Source: Utricularia gibba
Lineage: Eukaryota; Streptophyta; Magnoliopsida; Lamiales; Lentibulariaceae
Direction of reading: 5' to 3'
Assembly (NCBI GenBank): GCA_002189035.1
Contig: CM007991.1
Span: 1,302,001 to 1,366,000 of the forward strand
DNA length: 64,000 nucleotides
Shown here: positions 13,449-27,514 of the stretch, one piece after another
How positions within the stretch are numbered: the first letter of the stretch is position 1
Layout: every line of letters begins with the position of its first letter
The notes under the pieces: model-generated
What the model was told of the DNA's origin: nothing
Seen by the model: the letters and a program-made list of their open reading frames with translations, nothing else
The model's database searches: none
Position numbers and translations under genes: made by a program

Positions 13449-13862
13449 TTCGTTCTTCGTCTTCGTCACCGAACCTCTAACCCCAAGATTCACCACCGAC
13501 TCCTCCCGCTAGTGGATCCAGCCGCACAAGCAAGTAAGCTCATTCAGCTGCATGCGCCCAAGGCGTTTTGCTGGTAATTTAGGTCTCACCTCAAGGTAGA
13601 GTGACCGAGTACGGAATACGCCATTGACGAACCTTCATTTTTAATTTGTTTTCCACTTTTAAAAATCGAACCACCAGCGAGTAGAAAATTAAAAAGGGTG
13701 ATTAATATAGCAGTTGATATTAATTTGCATGCAAATTAATCCGAAAAAATAATTAATAATAATAATATCAAATTACCAGAAATAAAATTAAAAAAATACT
13801 CGAGAAAAACGAGTTATAATAAAAATATATTATTTCTAGCTCGCCCGGATGGAGCTTTCACT
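13449..13862. other. Spacer between the PHD-finger gene and plastid UMP kinase gene
   Basis: This 414-base stretch contains the 5' leader and promoter of the minus-strand PHD gene and the 3' end of the minus-strand UMP kinase gene. 13670-13830 is extremely AT-rich. No coding signal is seen. Confidence 0.5.
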
Positions 13863-15994
<2,132 letters not shown>

Positions 15995-16479
15995 TTTTTT
16001 AACCAGTAAAATGGACAAGATTCCCTAAATCAACCCAACTGGTTCCGTCTCTGAAGTCGACGAAACCTTTCCCCTTGAAGTCGAAGAATCACACCAAGTA
16101 TCTGCAGTTCTTGGATGAATCCATACTCGAATAAACAAGAATCAAAAGAAAAATGGTAACTTTTTGAAAGGGGAATTCTACAAGAAACGAAGGCCTACCC
16201 TAGACGATTTGACAAGAAAAAACCCTGAGCATACTCTCCACAGAGAAGGATAGCCACAGGGTGACCGGCTTCCTATTCCGTCAGCGAAAACACCTCATGC
16301 GCTTTGGGAAAGATATTTTCCATTCTATATATATTTATTCATACTTTTTTTATTCAATTTGCTGAATTTTGTTCAAAGGATTCTTGAATTTACAGAGGTG
16401 CAGACACTGTAAAAAAGATGAAGATCAGCTATCGTTAGCAAAGTTTGAAGTTCATGACAGTCTCTGCATGCTGAAGGAT

Positions 16480-18345
16480 CTAAATTGTATCCAGAGTTTC
16501 TCCGTCGTCAAAAAGCATATACGCAGTCGCTGAGCTCGACCCAGCTGCAGCCGGTGACTTCTTTACATCCTGCTGCTTCATTGTCTGCCTCAAGTCTCTT
16601 ACTTCCTTGTATCTTCCACTTGCTCCATAGATGTTGGACATCAGAACATAGTTCCCACAGTGCTCTGGTTCGAGCTGAAGCACATGATTAGCAGCGATTT
16701 CAGCCAGCTCTGCATTCCCGTGTAGTGTGCAAGCATTTAGAAATGCTCTCCATACAACCTCATTGGGCGGCACATCCATACTTGAAATCAGCTTATACGC
16801 TTCTAGGAGCTGTCCTGCACGGCCAAGCATGTCGACTACACATGCGTAATGCTCGATCGATGGAACGACGCCATAACTCGGAAGCATTGCTGCTAACAGT
16901 TCCTGACCTTGGCTTACAAACCCGGCATGGCTGCAGGCTGCTAATATTCCAACGAAGGAGATTTCATCAGGCTTCAGTCCAGCAGCACACATACGGGAAA
17001 ACAGATCAAGAGCCTTGTCACCATACCCTTGCATCCCGTACCCCATTATCAGAATATTCCAGGAAGCTACATCTCTGATCCTCATGTTATCAAAAACACA
17101 TTGTGCTTCTTTCATGCGCCCGCATTTTGTGTACATATCCATAACGGAGTTGAGAAGGGAAGTTTGGCCTGCGTTGTCGAAACCTTTCCGAAAAATATAT
17201 GCATGAATCTCTCTACCCTGCATCAACGCTGACAGAGATGCACAAGCAGGAACTGCAGCAGTAATAGTTACTAAGTCTGGCTCAAACCCTGAAGCCAGCA
17301 TATCCCTCAAGAGTTTCAAAGTTGCATCATAATCACCGCATTGCTCATGAACGCTGATGATGGAGTTCCAAGAATAAATATCCTTATCAATCATGCTGTT
17401 GAAAATTGCCAATGCATCGAAAAGTTGCCTGCATTTTCCATACATGTCAATAAGAACATTAGAGACTGCAGTCATAGAATGGTATCCCAGCTTTAGAGCA
17501 AATGCATGAAGTAATTTGCCATTGTAAACTTCACCAGCTAATGCCACAGCTGACAGTACCCCTGTAACCGTGAAGTTGTTCGGAACAAGCATCATATCAG
17601 TTAACCTTCTAAACATTGTTAATGCCATGTTGATCTTACCGATCTGGACACATCCATTGATCATTGCATTCCATAGCACAATATCATCTTTCACCGGCAA
17701 CTCCTCAAAAGCTTCAAGGGCATCGTCAATCGCCTCAAGTTTTAAGTAGCAATGCACTAATGCACTCCCGATGTACATATCAAAATCCAATCCAAGTTTA
17801 AAAATTTCTCCACGGATGTTCTTCAAATCATCAATGTCCAAACAGGCTTTGATCACACAAGGGAAAGTGAACTTATCAGGAGCTACACCAGCCAGCCGCA
17901 TTTTGAAATAAACTTTCATGGCTTCATCTAGCAAACCATTAATGGTTAGACCAGCTATCATTGAGTTATAAATAAACACATTATGAATGTGGGCTGACTC
18001 ATAAAATACAGACACTGCCTCTGCGATGGAATAGCATTTGGAATACATATTGATTAGGCTAGTGGAAGAAAGAGGAGAAGAAAGGTGACCACATACAATC
18101 ATGCGAGAGTGCATCGCTCTTCCCATTGAAAGTTCACAACTTTCTGCATATGATTGAAGAGAAACAATGCAAGCTTCAAGACCGAAACCTGAGTTTCTCC
18201 TTGACATGGATTCTACTTTGCGTTTCCCCGCTGCTGGGGAAGCAAGCTTCCATGAGTGAAGATAGGTAGAGAAATACACTCGGAGGAAGATCCACAGCCG
18301 TGGATTCCTGAGCCGAGAACAGGCCATCGTAGAAAAAGAATACAT
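16480..18345 (-). CDS. PLS-class PPR protein with E domain (At3g14730-like), locally frame-shifted C terminus
   Basis: This intronless frame of 621 residues is typical of plant organelle RNA-binding PPR proteins. The N terminus (MYSFSTMACSRLRNPRLW) is basic and hydroxyl-rich, fitting an organelle presequence. Repeats follow with PLS hallmarks: SLINMYSKC, VFIYNSMIAGLTINGLLDEA, DIVLWNAMINGCVQ, VLIDMYGKC, DIYSWNSIISVHEQCGDYDA, QGREIHAYIFRKG, DVASWNILIMGYGMQGYGDK, DEISFVGILAACSHAGF, then the E-domain stretch EPEHCGNYVLMSNIYGASGR. It resembles At3g14730 as recalled. The last 25 or so residues look wrong: between 16553 and 16510 the conserved GCSW-type E motif is present one frame over. No DYW deaminase domain follows. 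A C-to-U editing or splicing target is not predictable by eye. Confidence 0.9.
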   Translation of the reverse strand: MYSFSTMACSRLRNPRLWIFLRVYFSTYLHSWKLASPAAGKRKVESMSRRNSGFGLEACIVSLQSYAESCELSMGRAMHSRMIVCGHLSSPLSSTSLINMYSKCYSIAEAVSVFYESAHIHNVFIYNSMIAGLTINGLLDEAMKVYFKMRLAGVAPDKFTFPCVIKACLDIDDLKNIRGEIFKLGLDFDMYIGSALVHCYLKLEAIDDALEAFEELPVKDDIVLWNAMINGCVQIGKINMALTMFRRLTDMMLVPNNFTVTGVLSAVALAGEVYNGKLLHAFALKLGYHSMTAVSNVLIDMYGKCRQLFDALAIFNSMIDKDIYSWNSIISVHEQCGDYDATLKLLRDMLASGFEPDLVTITAAVPACASLSALMQGREIHAYIFRKGFDNAGQTSLLNSVMDMYTKCGRMKEAQCVFDNMRIRDVASWNILIMGYGMQGYGDKALDLFSRMCAAGLKPDEISFVGILAACSHAGFVSQGQELLAAMLPSYGVVPSIEHYACVVDMLGRAGQLLEAYKLISSMDVPPNEVVWRAFLNACTLHGNAELAEIAANHVLQLEPEHCGNYVLMSNIYGASGRYKEVRDLRQTMKQQDVKKSPAAAGSSSATAYMLFDDGETLDTI

Positions 18346-21043
18346 AGTGAAAGTGCAAATTGTAGGGAGAAATAGGCCAGCGGCTCCTGGAGGGGAGGAT
18401 GAGAATGGATGTTAGCTTCCTTCCAAAGATAGAAATCGATATTCGTTCCCATTGAGAGCATGAGCAGATGATGGTACGTGCCCAAAGTGAACAGAAAGCT
18501 TACTGCAGACATCACATTACCATGTAAGCAAAAAGGCTAGATAATCAATACAACACACAGATGTAATGAACATTGCAAAAAGACGAATATTTATGAACAT
18601 TCAAAATCACGTTTACGGTAAACCCAGATACCTAACACCGAAAAAAATCAAATCTTGAGCAACCTGTGTCGCCTGCTGGTGCACCAAGTGCTGGGAATGA
18701 GGACACTGAAGAAGGAACGTTTATCCCACATTCGAAGTTTCATGAGAAACCGCTGCGCACCCAAGTAATTGACGGATCAGCGCAGGAAGAAAGAAGCGGC
18801 CAAGCCCTTCTTAAGTAGCGCGGAGGAGAGAAAAAGGAGCAAAATTGATGCGCTGTGGGAAGATGGGAGGCGTCGCACCATTATTCCTCACTAATAATAA
18901 GTGGAATCGACGGCAAGAAGGGGCTGAGAGCCCGTCGCTGTCCCGGCTATGTTACCGGAAGCTCTGCGGAAGTGGTGCTACGGGAAGATGGGGGCGTCGC
19001 AAAATAGTGTAGTTTAATTATTTAAAAGGCCACAAATTGTAGATAGTTAACAGGCCAAATTAGGGCTTGATACCATCCCAGAGGTTGCCGGGAAAAGTAG
19101 GAAAGGCGATTGATGAGTCTTCACCAGATTCCGAGGAATTGATTGCGATTCGTTTCCACCGCGAATGGATCCGATTTTCTAAACACCACAAAGAACTTGC
19201 AGGTATGGTCAACCATTCAGATCGATATTGATGCTAGTGGGCATTTGCTCATGATGCCATGAATCAGTACAAAGTTTGGTTTTTTCCTTGAACTAGCGCG
19301 AGCCCGATTGGCAACGTTTGTTTGGAGTTTCTCTTTGGGTCCATTAGAAGAACGATGCATTGGCTGCACAAGTTTGCTGTTGCTTAAAGTTTTGATTTTT
19401 AACTAGAAAGCCAGTCAATGGTGTATCCTGTTTGTCTTGATGTGTTCAAATTTCAGGGAGTTGGTATGTCTCTTCTGCTGCACCGCATCCCAGAAGAGCA
19501 ACACAGAATCGATGTCAACACCAACCAAATAATGAATGCCATTGAGGTGGAACCTATTGGCAGAGCCCCACGAATCAACCTTCCGGAGATGACCCAGATG
19601 AGATCGCCTCAAATAATCGACCAATTTCGCCATAGAAGAGTGCTGTTTTCAAGGTATCCCCATCCAGCATTCGACCAGAATGAAAGCGAGGGAAATATAA
19701 ACACCTATTGCACCTTCCGCCGTGTCTTGCCTACTCACAACCGAGGTGAACAATTCATTCCCTTGGCTATCAACTCAGAAAAAAGGAATGAATGCTTCTG
19801 CGCTTGCCAGTCCCTGGATAGAGCAACATGTTGAAAATGGTAAATGCTGCCAAGGCATACGTAAAAAACCAATCAAAGAACTTGAAAATAAATGATTTTT
19901 ATCTGGTTTTAGTATATATTTGATTAAACCAGTTTTTTAAAAATAGATTTAATTCTGGTTGTAGATAGTAGACTGAATCGATTCATTATTTTTTAATTAT
20001 ATTTATTATAAAATATTCATAAATCATTTCAGATATTTTTAAATTTTTTATAAAAATGATTGAATCGTCATTTATTAATGATTTAATTTAAAATTGTTTA
20101 CAGTATCAATTTTAAAAAAAGTTAATATATTTTCACGTTGGGTTTGGTGCCAAATGTCAAGTGGTAGTTGAGTACCTTCAAACTTTCTGTTCTGGGAATC
20201 ACGAGTTTGGACTTGGATTATATTCATTTTATATTTGACCGGACGATGTGTTGCCACGTGGCCTCGTGCTCTGCATTCCACATTTTAATAATGTACATGT
20301 TATCATCTCAGGGACATGATCTCGTCGTGCACTAAATGCACCTCTGACTCATAATAAAAAAATCTCAACAAATAGACGCAAAAGGACAAGCTCCTGACTG
20401 GTGCCCATTCGGAGCCCCGGATGTCGAGATCCGGTCTGGTATGGTACTGGATGTGTGATTTAATAAAATTAAAATAATAAATTATATATTATTAGCAATC
20501 GATTAGATTTAATCGTTTTTAATATAATGCATGTTTATTATATAATTACTCATTCAAGTTCTAGATATCAGACCATTAATTTCAATAATTACCCGTAACC
20601 CACGGCACAAGCGGATCCCATCAAACGTGACACGCCTCACACGTATGGACACGATTATAATCGGACTTTTGACACGGAATGACAAAGCGTGACGCACGAT
20701 TCCTTTGTTAAGTTTGAGAATGCACCATCACAAATAATGTTATGAAATGATTAATTCAAGATAAATATTGCCCAGTCGGGGAGGTTGACAAGTCTCCCTA
20801 CCGGAGCACCTCCGCCACAAGACCCCCGCGTGCACCACGATCACTCGATCTGATTTTTTAAATACTTATTTTTTATTTCAATTTAATTTTCTAAATAATA
20901 GGAGTGTCACCCCTTTTTTCAAGTTTTGTTTAATTTAAAGTATATGGAACCTCACAGCCCATGCTACACAACATTAAATAATAAATAGGACTGCTATATA
21001 ATAGCACTCGAGTATTGGCTTAGTGCTGCTTCGTACCTAGAAG
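18346..21043. other. Long poorly coding spacer upstream of the P450
   Basis: 18346-18900 is the likely leader and promoter of the PPR gene. 19100-19840 has mixed composition with open frames on both strands (19466-19834 plus, 19415-19633 minus) and possible splice sites (CAG/GT near 19200, TTTCAG near 19457), but no recognisable protein. It could be a non-coding transcript or a decayed gene. 19900-20130 and 20450-20560 are AT-rich. A TATA element (TATATAATAG) at about 20995 lies 40-50 bases before the P450 start codon. Confidence 0.45.
20995..21004 (+). promoter_or_regulatory. TATA box of the CYP76A-like gene
   Basis: The sequence TATATAATAG lies 40 bases upstream of the P450 start codon, within the usual plant TATA-to-ATG range if the leader is short. 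Assigned by sequence and position only. Confidence 0.5.
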
Positions 21044-22887
21044 ATGGAACTCACTCCTCTCACCATCACCGTGTTCCTCGGAGGTCTGCTGCTCCTATTT
21101 TTCCTCCTCCGCCCTAAGAAAGCCGTCGGAAAGCGGCCGCCGGGGCCGAAGGGGGTGCCCATCTTCGGGAACCTCTTCCAGCTGGGAAGCCTGCCCCATG
21201 AAACCATGCACGAGTGGAAAAGGGCGTATGGGCCAGTTATCTGGCTCAAGCTGGGATCTGTCAACACGATGGTGGTGCAGAGCTCCGCCGCTGCCGCGGA
21301 GCTTTTTAAAAAGCACGATCTCCCCTTTGCTGATCGCAAGGTGCCGGATGTGTTGACGGCGTACGATTTCAACCAGGGGACATTGGGGATGAACCAGTTC
21401 GGGGGACACTGGAGAGTGCTCCGTAGAATCTGCTCCATGGAGTTTCTGGTGAATAAACGGATGAACGAGACGACGGAGCTCCGCCACCGGATAAGGGAAA
21501 ACATGGAGGACTGGATACTTGATGAGTCCAACTCTTCCAAGGCCACCGGAGCCTCCGGCGCAATTCAGCTCAGCCGGTTTCTCTTCTTGCTGGCGTTTAA
21601 TCTCATGGGGAATCTTATGCTCTCCAGGGATTTGCTGAACAACAAAGACCCCGAATCCAGAGACTTCTTCGACTGTATGAACAAGGTCGGTGCCGAAATT
21701 TTTCAATAGGAGTGACCTATCCTTATCTGACACGTGTACGTCGGACAGGTGCTGGAGCTCGCCGGGACTCCCAACATCGCCGATTACCTCCCGTACCTCA
21801 AGTGGATGGATCCCGCAGGAATGAAGAAGAAGATGATGCAAAACCTCTCAATCACCATGAGAATTGCTTCCAGATTCATTCAAGAAAGACATGGGGATCT
21901 TAAAGCTGGTAACCCATTTACCACCATTAACCCATTCCCTGATTTGATTTGAATTATGTTAATGACGATGCAGACAATTTTCTTTTTCCCGACAGGCAAA
22001 GTACGGGATAAGAAAGATTTTCTCGACGTGTTGTTGGAGTACAAAGGCGACGGTAAAGATGGACCGGACACGATGACGGAGAAGAACATCAACATAGTTA
22101 TCACGGTAACAATTTCATTCACCCTACAGAACAATTACCGCAGGCCTTAGTGGGATTGACTCGTGAAAGCCCAATATCAAAAACGCTCTTGGTTTTCCAG
22201 GAAATGTTCTTCGCCGGATCGGAAACGACGAGCATTACCATCGAGTGGGGTTCGCAGAGCTCCTTCGTAGCCCGGCGACGTTCAGGAAGCTGAGGGAGGA
22301 GCTGGACCGGGTGGTCGGATTGGATCGGAGGGTCGAGGAGAAGGACGTAGAGAATTTGACGTACCTTCAGGCGGTGGTGAAGGAATCCCTGCGCCTTCAC
22401 CCGGCGCTGCCCCTTCTACTGCCCAGGAACACGATGGAGGACACCGAGTATCTGGGCTACAACATCCCAAAGGGTACACAGGTAATTTCCTATCTCCCCT
22501 TCAATTATTATTATTATTTATTATTATCTAAAAAGGAGTGGGTGTGGAGAGTAGGTATTTGTGAACGCATGGTCCATTGGGCGTGACCCGGAGTATTGGG
22601 AAGACCCGCTTACATTCAAACCGGAGCGGTTCCTCAACTCTAACGTGGAATACAAGGGACAGCACTTCGAGTTGATTCCATTTGGGTCGGGTCGCCGCAT
22701 CTGCGTCGGGTTTCCGTTGGCTCACCGGGTCGTCCACCTCGCAATCGCGACGTTGGTTCATTCATTCGACTGGGAGCTCGAACCGGGCTTCAAACCGGCC
22801 GACATTGACAGAGAGGAGAGGCTCGGGTTGACCCTGAGGAAGAAGAACCCGTTGATGGTTATCCCTACCAGGCGCCTCAACGTTTGA
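21044..22887 (+). CDS. Cytochrome P450, CYP76A-like, one-base frame break in exon 4
   Basis: This is an ER-bound, heme-thiolate monooxygenase. The exons are 21044-21685, 21749-21908, 21996-22105, 22201-22481 and 22555-22887. The N-terminal membrane anchor (LTITVFLGGLLLLFFLL) is followed by the hinge KRPPGPKGVPIFGN. The I-helix oxygen-binding motif is FFAGSETTS, the K-helix is ESLRLHP, the PERF motif is FKPERF, and the heme loop is FGSGRRICVG with the axial Cys. Overall it resembles CYP76A proteins as I recall them; substrates of this subfamily vary (terpenoids, fatty acids, xenobiotics) and cannot be deduced. In exon 4 the frame is lost at the G run 22247-22250. With one more G the protein is continuous at 508 residues, the normal length. 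As written it stops within about 50 bases. Confidence 0.88.
22505..22527. repeat. ATT-type microsatellite in a P450 intron
   Basis: An imperfect run of ATT/TTA units inside intron 4 of the CYP76A-like gene. Likely length-variable and outside coding sequence. Confidence 0.7.
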
Positions 22888-23931
22888 GGGGTAGAATGGG
22901 AAATTCACTGTCATCATGCCTCTTGTTTTAATTACTCGCTATCTTACATTATGCAAACCCTCTTTGGCCTTTGTTGAATACAAAATAAAATGGATGGGAT
23001 GGGCCAAATTCATAATGATCTAATATATTTAATTTAGAAAATTAAATTCTACTTTGAAAAAAAATTAAAAGTTGATGACGTGTCCTAGATGAAATTAAAG
23101 AGGTGCTACAATGGGTTTATTTTGGGCCCAATTAAGGACTTCATCACGACCCAACTATAAAAGCCCAATCATAGTGCTCACAAGTCACAGCTTCCGCTCA
23201 AAATTTTTAAAATATTTAAAAATTTAAAATTAAACTTACCATTTCAAGTTCAAAGTCTAACTTACGAAAGTGCCCGCCGGCCCAAAGACTCCTTAGAGGG
23301 TTACAAATATCTAGAAAGACGGATGATGTGATTATGGATACTCACTTTGTATGATATATTTCGCATATTAAAGATTCATAATTTTACGTTTTTTTTTTGC
23401 TTTGAATAAAAAAAACTCGTATAAAATTACGAGAATGTTGATGTTCCCTCGTCGGTAACCTCAATCAATGTGCGATGCAGGCCGGTGGCACTTACACGGT
23501 GGGGGACTTTGGACCGGAGACCGGTGACATAAATATCTCAAGTCAGCATCGGTGCACGTACACCCACCCATGCCAAAACTGGGGTCTCCATCCGCTGTTT
23601 CTCGGCCCCTTGTTTTACTGTGCGCCCGCGGTTGCCAGCATACCCTTAAATTAAATAAATTAAATTACATTTGTGTTTTTCTTAAATAAAAAGGTGAAAA
23701 ATAATGTTTGATATATTTTTTAAAAATAAATAATACATACGCTATTATTTGGCAGTCTGGGAATTTTAGTACAGAATAAGCATATCCCTTCTAACAAAAA
23801 GAAAAGCAAATTACTTTCGAGAAGGGATGAAAAGGCAAGGCACTTTCCTCGTGTATAAATAAGCCTTCGTCGTCTCGATTCATTTTCATCTCCAGTCTTT
23901 TCCGTCTTTTACCGCCGCAAAATATTTCGCG
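22888..23931. other. Promoter spacer of the cytosolic aldolase gene
   Basis: AT-rich stretches at about 22975-23075, 23200-23240 and 23640-23740 flank a more mixed segment at 23450-23640. No coding frame is supported. The proximal part carries the aldolase TATA box and a pyrimidine-rich leader. Confidence 0.5.
23854..23861 (+). promoter_or_regulatory. TATA box of the aldolase gene
   Basis: TATAAATA lies 78 bases upstream of the aldolase ATG and is followed by a TC-rich leader (TCATTTTCATCTCCAGTC), the typical arrangement for a highly expressed plant housekeeping gene. Confidence 0.65.
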
Positions 23932-25464
23932 ATGTCTAGCTACAGAGGAAAGTATGCTGGTAAGTTCTTAATCCAGTTCTATCGCTGTGGCTTCTGGTGG
24001 ACGATGGAGATCTGTGTATTCCTGATGATGATTTTGTTTGTATTCCTTTTTTGGTTCCGTCGATCTAGATCTGGATCTGTTCCTCATTTGATGTTATGAT
24101 GAATGTTAGATTCCGTATTTTCACTAGGGTTTTTGCGATGGTGGCATTGCTTTGGTTGAATCGTGGATATACAGGACTGCTGTGCGTTGCTAGTTGCCTG
24201 GCGGTTTTAAAATGTGGAATTTTGAAATCCTTGTGGTCATTGCTTTCCTGCTGTGGAATTTCGAAAGAGTCAGTGTTTTCCGTTTATTTGAGATAACATG
24301 AGTCGGTGTTTTTTGTAGATGAACTTGTTGCTAATGCTACGTACATCGGCACTCCTGGAAAGGGTATTCTTGCTGCTGATGAATCCACAGGAACAATTGG
24401 TAAGCGTTTATCGAGCATCAATGTCGAGAACGTGGAGTCGAACAGGAGGGCTCTGCGTGAGCTTCTTTTTACCACACCTGGTGCCCTTGAGTGCCTAAGT
24501 GGAGTGATCCTCTTTGAAGAAACTCTGTATCAGAAAACCGCTTCAGGTTTGCAAAGCCTCTCAAGTGTCTATTCATCGTTGCAATCAAATGCAGAAACAT
24601 ATTGAAAATAAAAATTTTCACCCTGGATCTATAATCTTTGCAGGCAAACCATTTGTTGATGTCATGAAGGAGGGTGGGGTTCTCCCCGGTATCAAGGTCG
24701 ACAAGGGCGTGGTCGAGCTTGCTGGTACCAACGGTGAGACCACAACACAAGGCCTCGACGGACTCGCTCAGCGCTGCCAACAATACTACGCAGCCGGTGC
24801 TCGCTTTGCCAAGTGGAGAGCAGTGTTGAAAATCGGGCCAAACGAGCCCTCACAGCTTGCTATAAACGAGAACGCCAATGGCTTGGCACGCTACGCCATC
24901 ATCTGCCAAGAGAATGGTCTGGTACCCATTGTTGAGCCAGAGATCCTCGTCGATGGCTCTCACAGCATCGACAAGTGCGCTGATGTGACGGAGCGTGTCC
25001 TCGCCGCTTGCTACAAGGCTCTCAATGATCACCACGTTCTCCTAGAGGGCACCCTCTTGAAGCCAAACATGGTCACTCCCGGCTCTGAGGCCAAGAAGGT
25101 CGCCCCGGAGATCATCGCCGAGTACACCGTTCATGCACTGCAACGAACCGTCCCGGCTGCTGTCCCCGCCGTCGTATTCCTCTCCGGAGGACAGAGCGAG
25201 GAGGAAGCTACAGTGAACCTCAACGCAATGAACAAGCTGAAAACGAAGAAACCGTGGAGCCTATCCTTCTCCTTCGGGCGCGCACTTCAGCAGAGCACAC
25301 TCAAAACATGGGCAGGGAAAGAGGAGAATGTCAACAAAGCACAGGCTGCATTCCTCACAAGGTGCAAGGCCAACTCCGAGGCCACCCTTGGAACTTATCA
25401 AGGAACCAGCGGTTTGAATGAAGCTGCATCCGAGAGCCTCCACGTCAAGGACTACAAATATTAG
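23932..25464 (+). CDS. FBA: Fructose-bisphosphate aldolase, cytosolic class I
   Basis: The enzyme cleaves fructose-1,6-bisphosphate into DHAP and glyceraldehyde-3-phosphate in cytosolic glycolysis and gluconeogenesis. The three exons are 23932-23959, 24319-24546 and 24644-25464, giving 358 residues, exactly the usual cytosolic length. The start [12 protein letters not shown] has no transit peptide, which separates it from plastid isoforms. Motifs seen are [16 protein letters not shown], the KWRAV segment, [20 protein letters not shown] (Schiff-base Lys) and [11 protein letters not shown], with the C terminus ending in Tyr (DYKY) as is typical for class I enzymes. The frame is intact. In Arabidopsis the homologues FBA6 and FBA8 lie next to homologues of the neighbouring genes. 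Confidence 0.95.
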
Positions 25465-25690
25465 ATCATTGAAGGGTGGGGGAAGTGTCCTTCCCGTGTC
25501 CGATAACGTGTCATGAGTTCCAATTTCTTCTTCTTTCCTTGACGTGTCCCTGAGCTACATCTTTGGAGAACCAACCAAGTCGATTTTTATTGGCATACTT
25601 CATGATAGTTAGCAATCAAGTTATCCAAAATGGGTAATAGCAGCAGCAGTTCATTAAAATAGAGTGACAGATGAGGCATCAACAGATCCT

Positions 25691-27514
25691 CTAAACCCAT
25701 TCGTCCAGCAACAACTCTTCCCCATGGATCGCGAACTCGATCTCCCGTGCAATCTCCTCCACCATCTCCTCGTACTCATATCTCCCCCATTCATCTAAAC
25801 GCACCATCCCCTCAACCGCCTTCCAATCCGCATCCTTCCGTACTCTGCTGCACCATCCCAATCTCCCCGGCTTGCTGCATCCCAATTCGTCGGAATATCT
25901 CTTCTCTAGCTCTACTGGGTCAAGCTCAGCAAGCTTCTCAAATCTCTCAATCCTATCCAGAAGCTCCCGCTTGGCCCCTGCATGTCAGCAACTTGTGAAG
26001 CCAGAGATAGACAAGGACGTAAGGAGTAAACACAAGCAGACGGCTGAGGTGACAAGAAGACGCTGAAGTATCGCATTCAACCACGTGCGATTTGAGCAAA
26101 GCTTACAAATTGCTCCTTCTAGGCCAGGCCCCCCCTCTCCAGGCTAGTACGCCATCATCATCGTCTTGGAGATGAGATGTAGACCCCGCAATACAAATTC
26201 TCCAACCCCTAACACCTAATACCATGCAACCCAGATCTTACTGCATTAAATGTGACAAAGGGAGAGTGGCTTACTTTCCAGGTTTACGTAGGCATGGTCA
26301 CCAGGGCTTCCTTCTTCTTCTTCTTCTTCAGTCGCGTCGCTGCTTCCATGGCGATCATCCTCTAGGAAGGGAGGTTCCAATATCGATACCGGGCTGGATT
26401 GTTCTTTCCCCTCCTCCCTCGGATCCTTCTCCTCTAAACCCTGCTTTTCAAAACCATTTTAATTGTAAAAAAAATCTAACAACTAGAAACAGGAGATTGA
26501 ACGTGACTCTGAAATAAGAAAAAATGTCGATTCTACCACCCGACAACCAGTTGGCAGTTTTTCGAATAAAATAACACGAGATTCCAAGGGATAAGAATAC
26601 CGTTGGTTGATTGTAATTATTGAGTGATTATAATTAAAAAAATGTTAACAGAGAAGGACAATCATTGGGGGCGGGGGACAGAAATAATCTCCGGAGATTT
26701 GAAGAGTACAGACAGGAGAGTAATAACATGACAATTTACATGACTGGCCAAAAGACTGTTAAGCACACGACAAGAAACCGAGGGTAAATTAGACTTTTTA
26801 TTACCCAGACACACCGCAATGGCTGGCTGCCGACATTGGATTCTTTAGTTTTTTCATGTACGGAGTCTTCAGTTCACGAATGGAGCTTTAATGTTTTTTT
26901 TTTTTTAATGTTAGATGAAAATTGAGAAGATTTTTCACCCAGATTGGAAAAGTGGGGTGGGTGTGTCGTAAATGTAAAAGCTGCGGTTGTGGGGATGAAG
27001 GAGTTCAAGAAAAGACCTGTTGTAGACGGTGGACCGGGGAATTTGCGTGCGAAACAGGCTCCGGCAATGCACCGCTGCCGCTTTCAGGGGAATCCAACGA
27101 AGCCTCGGCGCCGCTCTGTCGGCGGGTGAAAGAAAATCTATCGGTTCCTGAGATTTTCCCAGCGTTGCCGCAGTGGAGGTGGCGGTTTTTCCTTTTCGCG
27201 GTCCGATTCCAGAGTTTGGTGAACAAATAAGCAACCCCCGAAGCCGAATTCGCAGTCGAAGTCTTCATCGTAGCGCTCTGTTTTTGTATTCTGACGGCGG
27301 CCTCCAGCAGCACAGCGGCCATGGCAGAAGGGACATGGAGAACCACCACCTGAGGAGGCCTTTCCGGGGACCCAACAGCGGTGGCGCCATTGTTGAAGAA
27401 AAGGGATCGCTTGTGGGCGATGAAGCTCTTGAGGCGAAACGGCTCCTGATTCTCCTCAAGAAACTGGTGCAGAAGCTGCTGCTTAGGCAGAGCCACCGAC
27501 GCCGGCACAATCAT
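25691..27514 (-). CDS. TRM-like (TRM27-type) plant protein
   Basis: The three exons 27017-27514, 26275-26440 and 25691-25977 join in frame to give 316 residues. The N-terminal motif LPKQQLLHQFLEENQEPFRL matches the LHELLxEDQEPF signature I know from plant TRM-like (TON1-recruiting-motif superfamily) proteins. VLHVPSAMAAVLLEAAVRIQ follows. Exon 2 holds EQSSPVSILEPPFLEDD, a second signature (the family has SPVSVLDPPF), then an acidic run. Exon 3 holds RAKRELLDRIERFEKLAELD and DWKAVEGMVRLD, ending VEEIAREIEFAIHGEELLLD. The start is the first ATG in frame. Members associate with microtubule or preprophase-band proteins; function here is inferred. The protein is shorter than most relatives in the middle, so an exon may have been missed. 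Confidence 0.72.
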
